A stretch of 64,000 nucleotides of DNA from Paracidovorax oryzae ATCC 19882 (GTDB lineage: Bacteria; Pseudomonadota; Gammaproteobacteria; Burkholderiales; Burkholderiaceae_C). The notes below the pieces were generated by a model. It was not told the origin of the DNA and made no database searches. It saw nothing but the letters and a program-made list of their open reading frames with translations. Positions 17,149-26,180 of this stretch are shown piece by piece. The position numbers and the translations under genes are program-made. Numbering within the stretch: position 1 is the first letter of the stretch; each line of letters begins with the position of its first letter. The DNA is taken from contig NZ_JMKU01000002.1 of NCBI RefSeq assembly GCF_000687165.1, positions 124,001 through 188,000 on the forward strand. Direction: 5' to 3'.

Positions 17149-18471
17149 TTAGCTACAGGTTCTCGGCTTGATGTTCTTGTCCTTCGCATACTTCGCCGCG
17201 TACTCCTTCACCAGCGGATCGATGTGCGTCTTGTCGGCCTGGTACCAGTCGGACTGGATGTTCCACTTGCCCCCGTCCCACTGCACGATGCGCGCCCAGT
17301 CGGTGCCCATGTGGTTCTGGCACGAGGTCTTCACGGGGCGCATGATCTCGCCGAAGCCCAGGGCCTTGAGCTTGTCGGCCGAGAGGTCCAGGTTCTCGAA
17401 GCCCCAGCGCACCTGCTCGGGCGTGAGCACCTTGCCCTTGCCGTACTTCTCCTGCGCGGCGCGGATCGCCTCCACCTGCAGCATGGAGATCATCATCCCG
17501 CGCGTGTGCGCCAGCGTGCCCACGCCCGTGGGCGCACCCGTGCCCTGGCCCTTGTCATAGACGAACTTCTTCAGGTCGTCGTGCACCTTGTCCTTCGCGG
17601 CGCTGTTGTGGATGGTGATGGCGTTGTAGCCCTTGGCGCCCGCGCCGATGTCCTTCACGTCATGGTCGGAGCCGGCCCACCAGATGCCGTAGATCTTCTC
17701 GCGCGGGTAGCCGCTGGCCTGTGCCTCGCGGATGCCGGCGGGCGTCATCACGCCGGCCGACCAGAACAGCACGTAGTCGGGCTTCTGCTGGCGGATCTGC
17801 AGCCAGGTGGATTTCTGCTCCACGCCGGGCGGCGTGACGGGGAAGGTGCTGAGCGTGAAGCCGTCGGCCTCGGCGCGCTTTTGCAGCAGAGGGATCGGCT
17901 CCTTGCCGTAGGGGCTGTCGTGGTAGACCAGCGCGATCTTCTTGCCCTTGAGGCTGCCCTTTTCCTTCTTGGCGATGTCCTGCAGCATCACGTCGGCGGC
18001 GGTCCAGTAGGTGCCCAGCAGCGGGAAGTTCCACTCGAACACCGTGCCGTCTGCCGATTGCGAGAGGCCGTAGCCGGGGGTCTCGACGGGAATCTTGTCC
18101 ACGAAGGCCTTGTCGGTCACCGCGAAAGTGATGCCGGTGGACTGCGTGTCGAAGCCGGAGGCGCCGCCGCCCTTGCCCTTGAGGCGCTCGTAGCACTCCA
18201 CGCCCTTGGCCGCGTCGTAGGCGGTCTCGCACTCCTCGAACGAGAGCTTCACGCCGTTCACGCCGCCGTCGCGCGCGTTCACGAGCTTCAGGTAGTCCTG
18301 CTTGCCGTCCGCCCAGGGAATGCCGAGCGGCGCGAACTGCCCGGTGCGGTAGACGAGCAGCGGCACGAACTGCTCGCCCGCGGCCTGCGCCTGCGCCAGT
18401 GGCGCGGCGCTCCATACCGAGAGGCCGGCCGCGATGGCGGCGGCGATCGATGCGATCTTCCTGGGTTGCAT
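17149..18471 (-). CDS. Periplasmic substrate-binding protein of Liv-type ABC importer
   Basis: A 440-residue periplasmic binding protein of the branched-chain amino acid / amide (HAAT) group. It has an N-terminal signal peptide (MQPRKIASIAAAIAAGLSV) cleaved near AQA. The mature part begins with GEQFVPLLVYRTGQFAPLG and continues with an extended type I fold; KKIALVYHDSPYGKEPIP and WWAGSDHDVKDIG are recognisable. It is longer than E. coli LivK (about 345 mature residues) and resembles receptors found next to CoA ligases. AAGGAG lies 7 nt before the ATG. A hairpin repeat directly follows its stop, as expected for a cistron made in excess of the membrane subunits. The ligand is unknown; an aromatic or aliphatic carboxylate is plausible from the flanking ligases. 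Confidence 0.88.
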   Translation of the reverse strand: MQPRKIASIAAAIAAGLSVWSAAPLAQAQAAGEQFVPLLVYRTGQFAPLGIPWADGKQDYLKLVNARDGGVNGVKLSFEECETAYDAAKGVECYERLKGKGGGASGFDTQSTGITFAVTDKAFVDKIPVETPGYGLSQSADGTVFEWNFPLLGTYWTAADVMLQDIAKKEKGSLKGKKIALVYHDSPYGKEPIPLLQKRAEADGFTLSTFPVTPPGVEQKSTWLQIRQQKPDYVLFWSAGVMTPAGIREAQASGYPREKIYGIWWAGSDHDVKDIGAGAKGYNAITIHNSAAKDKVHDDLKKFVYDKGQGTGAPTGVGTLAHTRGMMISMLQVEAIRAAQEKYGKGKVLTPEQVRWGFENLDLSADKLKALGFGEIMRPVKTSCQNHMGTDWARIVQWDGGKWNIQSDWYQADKTHIDPLVKEYAAKYAKDKNIKPRTCS

Positions 18472-18539
18472 GGCTTGTCTCCTTGGGATGTGGGCACTCG
18501 GGTGGTGCGTTGGCGGAACGGAATAGAAACGGGTCGTGC

Positions 18540-19604
18540 TCAGTGCGGGAACGGCCAGATGCGCAGCTTCTGCCGCGCGGTGGACCACAGCCGCGCGAGG
18601 CCGTGCGGCTCGACGATGAGGAAGAACACGATCAGCGCGCCGAAGATCATGTGCTCCAGGTGCGTGGCCGTGCCGGTGGACAGCGGCAGCCCCAGCCAGT
18701 GGGGCACGTAGTTCAGCAGCAGCGGCAGCAGCACGATGAAGGCCGCGCCGAAGAAGCTGCCCGCGATGGAGCCCAGCCCGCCGATGATCACCATGAACAG
18801 CAGCTGGAACGAGCGGTCGATGCCGAAGGCCGCGGGCTCCCACGATCCCAGGTGCACGAAGCCCCAGAGCCCGCCGGCCACGCCGACGATGAAGCTGCTC
18901 ACGGCGAAGGCGCTGAGCTTGGCGTACACCGGGCGGATGCCGATCACGGCCGCGGCCACGTCCATGTCGCGCATGGCCATCCACTCGCGGCCCACGGCGC
19001 CGCGCACGAGGTTCTTGGCGAGCAGCGCGAACACGGCGACGAACCCCAGGCACAGCAGGTACTTCTGCACGGGCGTCTCGATGCCGAAGCCCAGGATCTG
19101 CAGGTTGCCCACGCTCACAGAGCCCGACGACGAATCGTTGGTCACCCACTTCACGCGGTTGGTGAACCAGTCGGTGAAGAACTGCGCGGCCAGCGTCGCC
19201 ACCGCCAGGTAGAGCCCGCGGATGCGCAGGCTCGGTATGCCGAACAGCACGCCGAACACCGTGGCGCAGAGCCCGCCGCCCAGCAGCGCGAGCAGCAGCG
19301 GCATGCCCTCGATGCGCACCTGCAGGTTGTAGGCCGCATAGGCGCCGACGGCCATGAAGGCGCCGGTGCCCAGCGAGATCTGCCCGCAGTAGCCCACGAG
19401 GATGTTGAGCCCGATCGCCGCGAGCGACAGGATCAGGAACGGCACCGCGACGGCGCGGAAGAAATAGTCGCTGCCCGCCAGCGGCACGCCGACGAAGGCC
19501 ACCGCCAGCAGGGCGAGCAGGGCCCAGCGGTCCTGGGCGATGGGGAACAGCGCCAGGTCGGCCTGGTAGCTGGTCTTGAACTGGCCGTTTTCGCGGTAGA
19601 ACAT
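18540..19604 (-). CDS. livM: ABC transporter permease, LivM-like
   Basis: A 354-residue inner-membrane permease with eight or more hydrophobic segments. Family motifs: GLNILVGYCGQISLGTGAFM near 65-85, YLAVATLAAQ and the EAA-like loop REWMAMRDMDVAAAVIGIRP, which couples to the ATPase. GGLGSIAGSFFGAAFI follows. AAGGAGGCA precedes the ATG. It pairs with LivH, 22 nt upstream, to form the channel. Confidence 0.92.
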   Translation of the reverse strand: MFYRENGQFKTSYQADLALFPIAQDRWALLALLAVAFVGVPLAGSDYFFRAVAVPFLILSLAAIGLNILVGYCGQISLGTGAFMAVGAYAAYNLQVRIEGMPLLLALLGGGLCATVFGVLFGIPSLRIRGLYLAVATLAAQFFTDWFTNRVKWVTNDSSSGSVSVGNLQILGFGIETPVQKYLLCLGFVAVFALLAKNLVRGAVGREWMAMRDMDVAAAVIGIRPVYAKLSAFAVSSFIVGVAGGLWGFVHLGSWEPAAFGIDRSFQLLFMVIIGGLGSIAGSFFGAAFIVLLPLLLNYVPHWLGLPLSTGTATHLEHMIFGALIVFFLIVEPHGLARLWSTARQKLRIWPFPH

Positions 19605-19626
19605 GGTGCCTGCCTCCTTCTACCGG

Positions 19627-20556
19627 TTACACGCGGTCGATGATCTTGTCCCCAAACAACCCTTGCGGCCGGATGAGGAGGAAGCCCAGTGCGAGCACAT
19701 AGGCGAACCAGTTCTCGATGCCGCCGCCGAGGAACGGCCCGAGATAGATCTCGGACACCTTCTCGCCCACGCCGATCAGCAGGCCGCCCACGATGGCGCC
19801 GGGCACCGAGGTGAGCCCGCCGAGGATCACCACCGGGAAGGCCTTGAGCGCCACGAGCGAGATGGAGAACTGCACGCCCAGCTTGCTGCCCCAGATGATC
19901 CCGGCCACAAGCGCGACGATGCCGCCCACCGACCACACGATCACCCAGATGCGCGAGAGCGGGATGCCGATGGACTGCGCGGCCTGGTGGTCGTCCGCCA
20001 CGGCGCGCAGCGCGCGGCCGGTGCGCGTCTTCTGGAAGAAGAGCGAGAGCAGCGCCACGAGCGCGGCGGCCACCACGGCGGCGTAGAGGTCCTCCTTGGA
20101 GAGCAGCAGGCCGCCCTCGAAGACGTTCTCCAGCACGATCATCGGATCCTTGGGCATGCCCACGTCGATCTTGTAGGTGCTGCTGCCGAAGATGAGCTGG
20201 CCCGCGCCGTCGAGGAAGTAGGTGATGCCCAGCGTGGCCATCAGCAGCGCGATCGGCTCCTGGTTCACGAGGTGGCGCAGCGCCAGCCGCTCCACCAGCC
20301 AGGCCACGCCCACCATGCACGCCACCGCCGCGCAGAAGGCCAGCACGTTCGCGAGCAGCAGGCTGTCGAAGCCCAGCCAGCGCGGCAGCCATTCGGCGAA
20401 GCGCGCCATCGCGAGCGCCGCGAACAGCACCATCGCGCCCTGCGCGAAATTGAACACGCCCGAGGCCTTGAAGATCAGCACGAACCCCAGCGCCACGAGC
20501 GCGTAGAGCATGCCGGCCATCAGGCCGCCGAACACCGTTTCGAGAAAGAAACCCAT
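19627..20556 (-). CDS. livH: ABC transporter permease, LivH-like
   Basis: A 309-residue membrane permease; typical LivH length. Motifs are the opening YALVALGFVLIFKASGVFNF, QGAMVLFAALAMARFAEW, the coupling loop TGRALRAVADDHQAAQSIGI and the end PQGLFGDKIIDRV, where LPQGLFG-type endings are common in the family. GGAGG lies 10 nt upstream of the ATG. It stands 27 nt after livG and 22 nt before livM in one operon. Confidence 0.93.
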   Translation of the reverse strand: MGFFLETVFGGLMAGMLYALVALGFVLIFKASGVFNFAQGAMVLFAALAMARFAEWLPRWLGFDSLLLANVLAFCAAVACMVGVAWLVERLALRHLVNQEPIALLMATLGITYFLDGAGQLIFGSSTYKIDVGMPKDPMIVLENVFEGGLLLSKEDLYAAVVAAALVALLSLFFQKTRTGRALRAVADDHQAAQSIGIPLSRIWVIVWSVGGIVALVAGIIWGSKLGVQFSISLVALKAFPVVILGGLTSVPGAIVGGLLIGVGEKVSEIYLGPFLGGGIENWFAYVLALGFLLIRPQGLFGDKIIDRV

Positions 20557-20583
20557 GGCGTATGCCTCCGATGTCCTGCGTGT

Positions 20584-21375
20584 CTAGTGGCCAGCGCCGA
20601 GGTAGGCGCGGATGACGTCCTCGTTCTCGCGCACGGCCTGCGGCGTGCCATCGCCGATCTTCTTGCCGTAGTCGAGCACCACGACGCGGTCGGAGATGTC
20701 CATCACCACACCCATGTCGTGCTCGATCAGCACGATGGTGGTGCCGAATTCATCGTTCACGTCGAGGATGAAGCGGCACATGTCCTGCTTCTCCTCCACG
20801 TTCATGCCGGCCATGGGCTCGTCGAGCAGCAGCACCTGCGGCTCCATGGCCAGGGCCCGGCCCAGGTCCACGCGCTTTTGCAGGCCGTAGGGCAACTGGC
20901 CCACGGGCGCCTTGCGCCAGGCCTGGATCTCCAGAAAGTCGATGATGCGCTCCACCACCTCGCGGTGGCGGATCTCCTCGGCCACCGCCGGACCCAGGCG
21001 CAGGGCCTGCATCAGCAGGTTGCTCCGGATCTTCAGGTTGCGGCCGGACATGATGTTGTCGAGCACGCTCATGCCCTTGAAAAGCGCCAGGTTCTGGAAG
21101 GTGCGCGCCACGCCCATCTCGGCCACCTGGCGGCTGTTCATGTGCGCGAAGGTCTTGCCCCGGAAGGTGATGGAGCCTTCCTGCGGCGCATAGACGCCGT
21201 TGATGCAGTTGAGCATCGAGCTCTTGCCGGCGCCGTTCGGGCCGATGATGGAGCGGATCTCGTGCTCGCGCACGTCGAACGAGATGTCGGTGAGCGCCTT
21301 CACCCCGCCGAAGCGCAGGCTGATGTTGCGCACGTCGAGGATCACGTCGCCGGTCTTCTTGTGGGGAGTGGTCAT
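20584..21375 (-). CDS. livG: ABC transporter ATPase, LivG-like
   Basis: A 263-residue ABC ATPase. Walker A is IIGPNGAGKSSMLNCINGV, the Q-loop region is ARTFQNLALFKGMSVLDNIM, the signature position reads LPYGLQKRVDLGRAL (YGLQKR instead of LSGGQ, as in many LivG relatives linked to CoA ligases), Walker B is VLLLDEPMAGMN and the switch is VLIEHDMGVVMDISD. AYLGAGH is a typical LivG-like C-terminus. It begins 29 nt after the acyl-CoA synthetase stop. Probably forms a heterodimer with the LivF-like subunit. Confidence 0.92.
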   Translation of the reverse strand: MTTPHKKTGDVILDVRNISLRFGGVKALTDISFDVREHEIRSIIGPNGAGKSSMLNCINGVYAPQEGSITFRGKTFAHMNSRQVAEMGVARTFQNLALFKGMSVLDNIMSGRNLKIRSNLLMQALRLGPAVAEEIRHREVVERIIDFLEIQAWRKAPVGQLPYGLQKRVDLGRALAMEPQVLLLDEPMAGMNVEEKQDMCRFILDVNDEFGTTIVLIEHDMGVVMDISDRVVVLDYGKKIGDGTPQAVRENEDVIRAYLGAGH

Positions 21376-21404
21376 GGCGTTGTACGTTGCGCTGCGGCGC
21401 GGGG

Positions 21405-23351
21405 TCAGGCGGCCTGCCGCACGGGCGGGAAGGTCTTCGCGTCCTCGATGCGCAGGGTGGCGCTCACGCGGCCCGTGCGCCCGTCCTCGAACTTCACCTG
21501 CGTCTCGATGAACTGCTCCGTGCGGCCCGCGTAGAGCGCATCGACCAGCACGCCGTACTTGTCGGCGATGAAGCCGCGGCGGACCTTGTTGGTGCGCGTG
21601 AGCTCGCCGTCGTCGGCGTCCAGCTCCTTGTGCAGCACCAGGAAGCGGGCGACCTGGCTGCCCGCGAGCAGGCCGTCGGCCGCGAGGTCGGCGTTCACCT
21701 TCTCCACGCAGTCGCGGACCAGCGCCAGCACCTCGGGCTTGGCGGCAAGATCGGTGTAGCCCGCGTACGGCAGGTTCTGCCGCTCGGCCCAGTTGCCCAC
21801 GGCCTCGAAATCGATGTTGATCAGCGCGCAGACCTTGTCGCGGCCGTTACCGAGCGCCACGGCCTCCTTGATGTGCGGGAAGAACTTGAGCTTGTTCTCC
21901 ACGTACTTGGGCGCGAACATCGCTCCGTCGTGCGCGCCGCCCGCGAGGCGCCCCACATCCTTCACGCGGTCGATGATCTTGAGCTGACCGCTCGCGTCCA
22001 GGAAACCCGCATCGCTCGTGCGGTACCAGCCGTCCGGCGTGAGCACTTCCGCCGTCGCCTCGGGGTTCTTGTAGTAGCCGCGCAGCAGGCCCGCGGACTT
22101 CACGAGGATCTCGCCGTTGCCGTCCACCTTGATCTCCACCCCGCGGATCGGAACGCCCACGGTGTCGGCATGCACCGCGTCGTCGGGCTGCAGGCACACG
22201 AACACCGCCGTCTCGGTGGAGCCGTAGAGCTGCTTGAGGTTGATGCCGATCGAACGGTAGAAGGTGAACAGGTCCGGCCCGATCGCCTCGCCCGCCGTGT
22301 AGGCCACGCGCACCCGCGAAAATCCCAGCGTGTTGCGCAGCGGGCCATAGACCAGCAGGTCGCCCGCTGCGTAGCGCAGCCGGTCCCACCAGCCCACCGC
22401 CTGGCCGCTCTGCAGCGCCGGGCCCACGCGGCGCGCATGCGCCATGCAGGTGCGGAACAGCCAGCGCTTGAAGGCGCCCGCGTCCTCCATGCGGATCGTG
22501 ACGCTCGTGAGCAGTCCTTCGAAGATGCGCGGCGGCGCGAAGTAGTAGGTGGGCCCGATCTCCTTGAGGTCGATCGACACCGTGGCCGCCGACTCGGGGC
22601 AGTTCACCACGTAGCCGCAGGCCAGCCACTGCGCATAGCTGAAGATGTTCTGCCCGATCCAGGCGGGCGGCAGGTAGGCGAGCACGTCCTCTGCCGCGGT
22701 GAGCCGGTCGAACTCGGCACCGGCCGTGGCACGGTCCAGCAGGGTGGCGTGCGTGTGCACCACGCCCTTCGGGTTGCCCGTGGTGCCGGAGGTGAAGAAC
22801 ATCGCGGCCACGTCATCGGGTTGCACGGATCCGGCACGTGCGGCGAGCCAGCCCGGCGCGGCACCCACGATGCGCTCGCCGTCTTCCAGCAGCGTGTCGA
22901 TCGATTGCAGGCCCGGCTCGGCGTAGTTGCGCAGGCCGCGCGGGTCGTCATAGAAGATGCCGGCGATGGCGGGGCAGTCAGCGCGGATCTCCAGCAGCTT
23001 GTCCACCTGCTCCTGGTCTTCCACCACGCAGAAGCGCACCTCGGCGTTGTTCAGAGGATAGACGCATTCGGCCGCCACGGCGTCCTGGTAGAGCGGGACG
23101 GGAATGGCGCCCAGCGACTGCGCCGCGAGCATCGTGGCATAGAGCCGCGGGCGGTTCGCGCCGATCACCACCAGGTGCTCGCCGCGCGCGAGGCCCGCGG
23201 CGTCCAGGCCCGCGGCGAGGCGCTCCACCAGCTGCGCGAGGCGCGCCCAGGTGGTGGTCTGCCAGATGCCGTATTCCTTCTCGCGCAGCGCGGCGGCCTG
23301 GGGGCGCTCGGCCGCGTGGCGCAACAGCAGTCGGGGAAAGGTATCGCTCAT
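21405..23351 (-). CDS. AMP-dependent acyl-CoA synthetase, first gene of the Liv operon
   Basis: A 648-residue ANL-superfamily ligase that joins a carboxylic acid to CoA through an acyl-adenylate. P-loop FTSGTTGNPKGVVHTH near residues 190-205; YGSTETAVFV matches the YG-x-[ST]-E adenine motif; GWYRTSDAGF holds the ribose-binding Asp; LKIIDRVKDVGRL and the hinge follow. A 20-residue insertion (GGAHDGAMFAPKYVENKLK region) and the overall length place it among long-chain-type synthetases. It opens a seven-gene minus-strand operon ending at 14615, which suggests that it activates what the transporter imports. AGGA lies 9 nt before the ATG. The gene is divergent from gspA, with 216 bp between. Confidence 0.87.
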   Translation of the reverse strand: MSDTFPRLLLRHAAERPQAAALREKEYGIWQTTTWARLAQLVERLAAGLDAAGLARGEHLVVIGANRPRLYATMLAAQSLGAIPVPLYQDAVAAECVYPLNNAEVRFCVVEDQEQVDKLLEIRADCPAIAGIFYDDPRGLRNYAEPGLQSIDTLLEDGERIVGAAPGWLAARAGSVQPDDVAAMFFTSGTTGNPKGVVHTHATLLDRATAGAEFDRLTAAEDVLAYLPPAWIGQNIFSYAQWLACGYVVNCPESAATVSIDLKEIGPTYYFAPPRIFEGLLTSVTIRMEDAGAFKRWLFRTCMAHARRVGPALQSGQAVGWWDRLRYAAGDLLVYGPLRNTLGFSRVRVAYTAGEAIGPDLFTFYRSIGINLKQLYGSTETAVFVCLQPDDAVHADTVGVPIRGVEIKVDGNGEILVKSAGLLRGYYKNPEATAEVLTPDGWYRTSDAGFLDASGQLKIIDRVKDVGRLAGGAHDGAMFAPKYVENKLKFFPHIKEAVALGNGRDKVCALINIDFEAVGNWAERQNLPYAGYTDLAAKPEVLALVRDCVEKVNADLAADGLLAGSQVARFLVLHKELDADDGELTRTNKVRRGFIADKYGVLVDALYAGRTEQFIETQVKFEDGRTGRVSATLRIEDAKTFPPVRQAA

Positions 23352-23567
23352 GCCGGGTTCCTGCCGAAGGGTGGAGGAAGCGGGAGGGGGCGGAGCCTGT
23401 CGGCAGGCGCGCCATCCGCGGGAATGCACCGGATGGTAGGAACCGCTTTGACGCCATCCTGTCTTGCCGACGACAATTTCGGGGAAACTCCTGACGGGTG
23501 TAACCCTGCGTGCCGCCCCGCCGGCCCCCGCACGGAGCCGGCCATGCCCGGGCGGTATCCTCGCGCC

Positions 23568-25271
23568 ATGTACGCCCCGTTCTTCGGCCTCGAGCACGCG
23601 CCGTTTTCCATCGCTCCCGACCCGCGCTACCTGTTCATGAGCGATCGCCACCGCGAGGCGCTCGCGCACCTGCTCTACGGGCTGGAGGCCGGCGGCGGCT
23701 TCGTGCTGCTCACCGGCGAGATCGGCACCGGCAAGACCACGGTGTGCCGCTGCTTCCTGGAGCAGATCCCGTCGCACTGCAACGTGGCCTACGTGTTCAA
23801 CCCCAAGCTCACCGTGGGCGAGCTGCTGCGCTCCATCTGCGACGAGTTCGGCGTGGTCCATGCGCCCGCCGTGCCGGGCGCGGAGACCGTCAAGGACTGC
23901 CTCGATCCGCTCAACGCCTTCCTGCTGCGCGAGCATGCCGCGGGCCGCAACAACGTGCTCATCATCGACGAGGCCCAGAGCCTCGCGCCCGAGGTGCTGG
24001 AGCAGCTGCGCCTGCTCACCAACCTGGAGACCAGCGAGCGCAAGCTGCTGCAGATCGTGCTCATCGGCCAGCCCGAGCTGCGCGCCATGGTGGCCGACCC
24101 GGCGCTGGAGCAGCTGGCGCAGCGCGTGATCGCGCGCTACCACCTGGATGCGCTCACGCCCGAGGAAACCCGCCAGTACGTCGCGCACCGCATGGCCGTG
24201 GCGGGCCTGAAAGGACCGCTGCCGTTCACCGCGCGCGCGCTGGTGCGCATCCACCAGCGCGCGCGGGGCATCCCGCGGCGCATCAACCTGCTGTGCGACC
24301 GCGCGCTGCTGGGCGCCTATGCCGGCGGGCTGCACGCGGTGGACGAGGCCATCGTGGAGCGGGCAGCGGCAGAAGTGTTTGGCCCCGGGGCCGCAGGCCC
24401 GGCACCCACGGCCCGCCGGCCGCGCTGGGCCGCCGCGGGCGCCGGAGCGCTGGTGGGCGCCGCGGCCATCGCCGCCGCGGGCTGGGGCCTGGGATGGGGG
24501 CCGGCCTCCCGCCCACCCCCTGGGTCACCGGCGGCGCCGCACGTCCCCGGAACCGTGGCGGCGGCTGTGGCGCCGGTGCCGGCCATGGCCGCATCGGCCG
24601 CCAGCGCGGCGGCGGCTCCGCAGCCCGTGCATTCGGCCCTGCAGGATTTCCTGGCCGCACAGCCCTCCGGCGAGGACGCCGCCTGGCGTGCGCTGGCCGC
24701 CGCCTGGGGCGTGAAGGGCGGGCTGGAAGGCGGCGACGCCTGCGACGCCCTGCAGCGCCAGGGCCTGCGCTGCTACCGCCAGCGGCGCGCCAGCCTGGCC
24801 CTGGTGCGCCAGCTGGACCGCCCCGGCTGGCTGACCCTCTATCCGTCCGCGGATGCGCCGGTCCCGGTGCTCCTGGCCGGCTTCGATCCCGTGCGGCAGA
24901 CGGCGCTGCTGGAAGGGTCCGGCGGCCGGCGCCTGGAGGTGACCGCGGCGGACCTCGCCCAGGCCTGGCGCGGCGAATTCGCGACCCTGTGGCGCGCCCC
25001 CGCGGAATGGCCCGTTGGCGGGCGGATGGAGTCCGGCCCTCCCCAGGCCCAGGCCTGGCTGGATGCCCAGCTCGCGCGTGCCGGCGCGGGCGCTTCCCCG
25101 GCGGCCGGGCAGGCGGCGACCACCCCCGCCACGGCCGCGCAGCGGCGCGCCCGCATCTACCGCTTCCAGGTGGCCCAGGGCCTGGTGCCCGATGGCGTGG
25201 CCGGCCCGCTCACGCTCATGCTGCTCAACCGCGCCGCGGGCGTGGACGAGCCCCGCCTGAAGACTTCCTGA
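23568..25271 (+). CDS. gspA: Type II secretion ATPase GspA/ExeA
   Basis: A 567-residue inner-membrane AAA ATPase that, with GspB, inserts the type II secretin through the peptidoglycan. The N-terminus MYAPFFGLEHAPFSIAPDPR is the family hallmark. Walker A is TGEIGTGKTT (about 49-58) and Walker B is VLIIDEAQ (about 130-137). A single membrane segment lies near 285-305, followed by a periplasmic part rich in Ala/Pro and a peptidoglycan-binding repeat near the C-terminus (RIYRFQVAQGLVPDGVAGPL). gspB begins 18 bp after its stop. The rest of the gsp genes are not in this window. A TATCCT hexamer 6 nt before the ATG may be a -10 element. Confidence 0.92.
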   Translation: MYAPFFGLEHAPFSIAPDPRYLFMSDRHREALAHLLYGLEAGGGFVLLTGEIGTGKTTVCRCFLEQIPSHCNVAYVFNPKLTVGELLRSICDEFGVVHAPAVPGAETVKDCLDPLNAFLLREHAAGRNNVLIIDEAQSLAPEVLEQLRLLTNLETSERKLLQIVLIGQPELRAMVADPALEQLAQRVIARYHLDALTPEETRQYVAHRMAVAGLKGPLPFTARALVRIHQRARGIPRRINLLCDRALLGAYAGGLHAVDEAIVERAAAEVFGPGAAGPAPTARRPRWAAAGAGALVGAAAIAAAGWGLGWGPASRPPPGSPAAPHVPGTVAAAVAPVPAMAASAASAAAAPQPVHSALQDFLAAQPSGEDAAWRALAAAWGVKGGLEGGDACDALQRQGLRCYRQRRASLALVRQLDRPGWLTLYPSADAPVPVLLAGFDPVRQTALLEGSGGRRLEVTAADLAQAWRGEFATLWRAPAEWPVGGRMESGPPQAQAWLDAQLARAGAGASPAAGQAATTPATAAQRRARIYRFQVAQGLVPDGVAGPLTLMLLNRAAGVDEPRLKTS

Positions 25272-25289
25272 CCCGGAACCCTTTCCCGT

Positions 25290-26090
25290 ATGTCCTACAT
25301 CCTCGATGCCCTGCGGCGCGCCGAAGCCGAGCGCGGCCGCGGCGCCGTTCCCGGCCTGCACACGCCCGGCCCGTCCCCGTCCCCGGGGCCCACGCCTATG
25401 CAGCCCGGTGGCGCGCGCCGCGCGCCGGTGGCCCTGGCCGCCGCCCTGCTGTTCGCCGCGGGCGCGGCCGCACTGGCCTGGTGGGCCGCGTCCTCGCGGG
25501 CGGTGCCCGACGTTTCGGCGGCTGGCACCGGCACCGCGGCGGCCGCGGTCGCCGTGGCACAGGCGGAACGTGCCACGCCCGTGCCGGTGCCACCTGCCGT
25601 TCCCGCCCCGCCATCCACGGTGACTGCGACACAGGCACCTGCACCTGCACCTGCACCTGCACCTGCGCCTGCGCCTGCGCCTGCGCCTGCGCCTGCGCCT
25701 GCACCGCATCGCGCTCCCCCGGCAACACCCCGGACCCCTGCGTCGGCACCAGCACCGGCACAGACCCCGGCGCGTCTGGCTTCCGCCCCGGCCCCGGTCG
25801 CAGCGGTCGCCCCCGCGCGGCACGAGACGGCGGCGTCTGCCCCGCGCCCCCCGGCCCCCGCGGCTGTGGCCCTGCGGGACTTGCCGGACAGCGTGCGCGC
25901 CCAGTTTCCTGCGCTGCAGGTCAGCGGAGTCACGTACTCGTCCAACCCCCTCTACCGCATGGCCATCGTCAACGGACAGGTGCTGCACGAAGGCGATGCG
26001 GCCGCGCAGGGGGTGGTGCTGGAGGTGATCGAGCCCGAGCGCGTGGTGTGGAAGTTCCGTGACTACCGGATTGCGCAGCCGGCGAGGTAG
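25290..26090 (+). CDS. gspB: Type II secretion accessory protein GspB
   Basis: A 266-residue bitopic protein and partner of GspA. It opens with MSYILDALRRAEAERGRG, the GspB hallmark, has one membrane segment near 45-68, and then a long Pro/Ala-rich periplasmic spacer with twelve consecutive Ala-Pro pairs (about residues 116-139). The folded GspB domain at about 195-260 reads LRDLPDSVRAQFPALQVSGV, then YSSNPLYRMAIVNG and LEVIEPERVVWKFRDY. The spacer is long enough to cross much of the periplasm. Its length may vary between strains because it is encoded by a hexanucleotide tandem repeat. Confidence 0.92.
   Translation: MSYILDALRRAEAERGRGAVPGLHTPGPSPSPGPTPMQPGGARRAPVALAAALLFAAGAAALAWWAASSRAVPDVSAAGTGTAAAAVAVAQAERATPVPVPPAVPAPPSTVTATQAPAPAPAPAPAPAPAPAPAPAPAPHRAPPATPRTPASAPAPAQTPARLASAPAPVAAVAPARHETAASAPRPPAPAAVALRDLPDSVRAQFPALQVSGVTYSSNPLYRMAIVNGQVLHEGDAAAQGVVLEVIEPERVVWKFRDYRIAQPAR
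25635..25700 (+). repeat. Hexanucleotide tandem repeat inside gspB
   Basis: Eleven in-frame 6-bp units: five GCACCT followed by six GCGCCT, each encoding Ala-Pro. Changes in copy number keep the frame and only lengthen or shorten the periplasmic spacer. Confidence 0.95.
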
Positions 26091-26168
26091 CGGGAGCAGG
26101 GCTGGGCGCGAGGGTGTGCGAAGGACCGGGTTTCGATGGCCCGGGCCGAGGCCCGGACCGCGCTCGGC

Positions 26169-26174
26169 GATAAT
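26169..26174 (+). promoter_or_regulatory. -10 element of rnpB
   Basis: GATAAT ends 6 nt before the first base of the rnpB P1 stem (26181), a normal distance for a -10 hexamer. No convincing -35 hexamer is present. Confidence 0.6.
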
Positions 26175-26180
26175 CCCCCC

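Noticed and set aside
19603-21534. Long plus-strand frames over the livH/livG genes
   Set aside because: His/Arg/Ala-rich shadows of well-supported minus-strand transporter genes.
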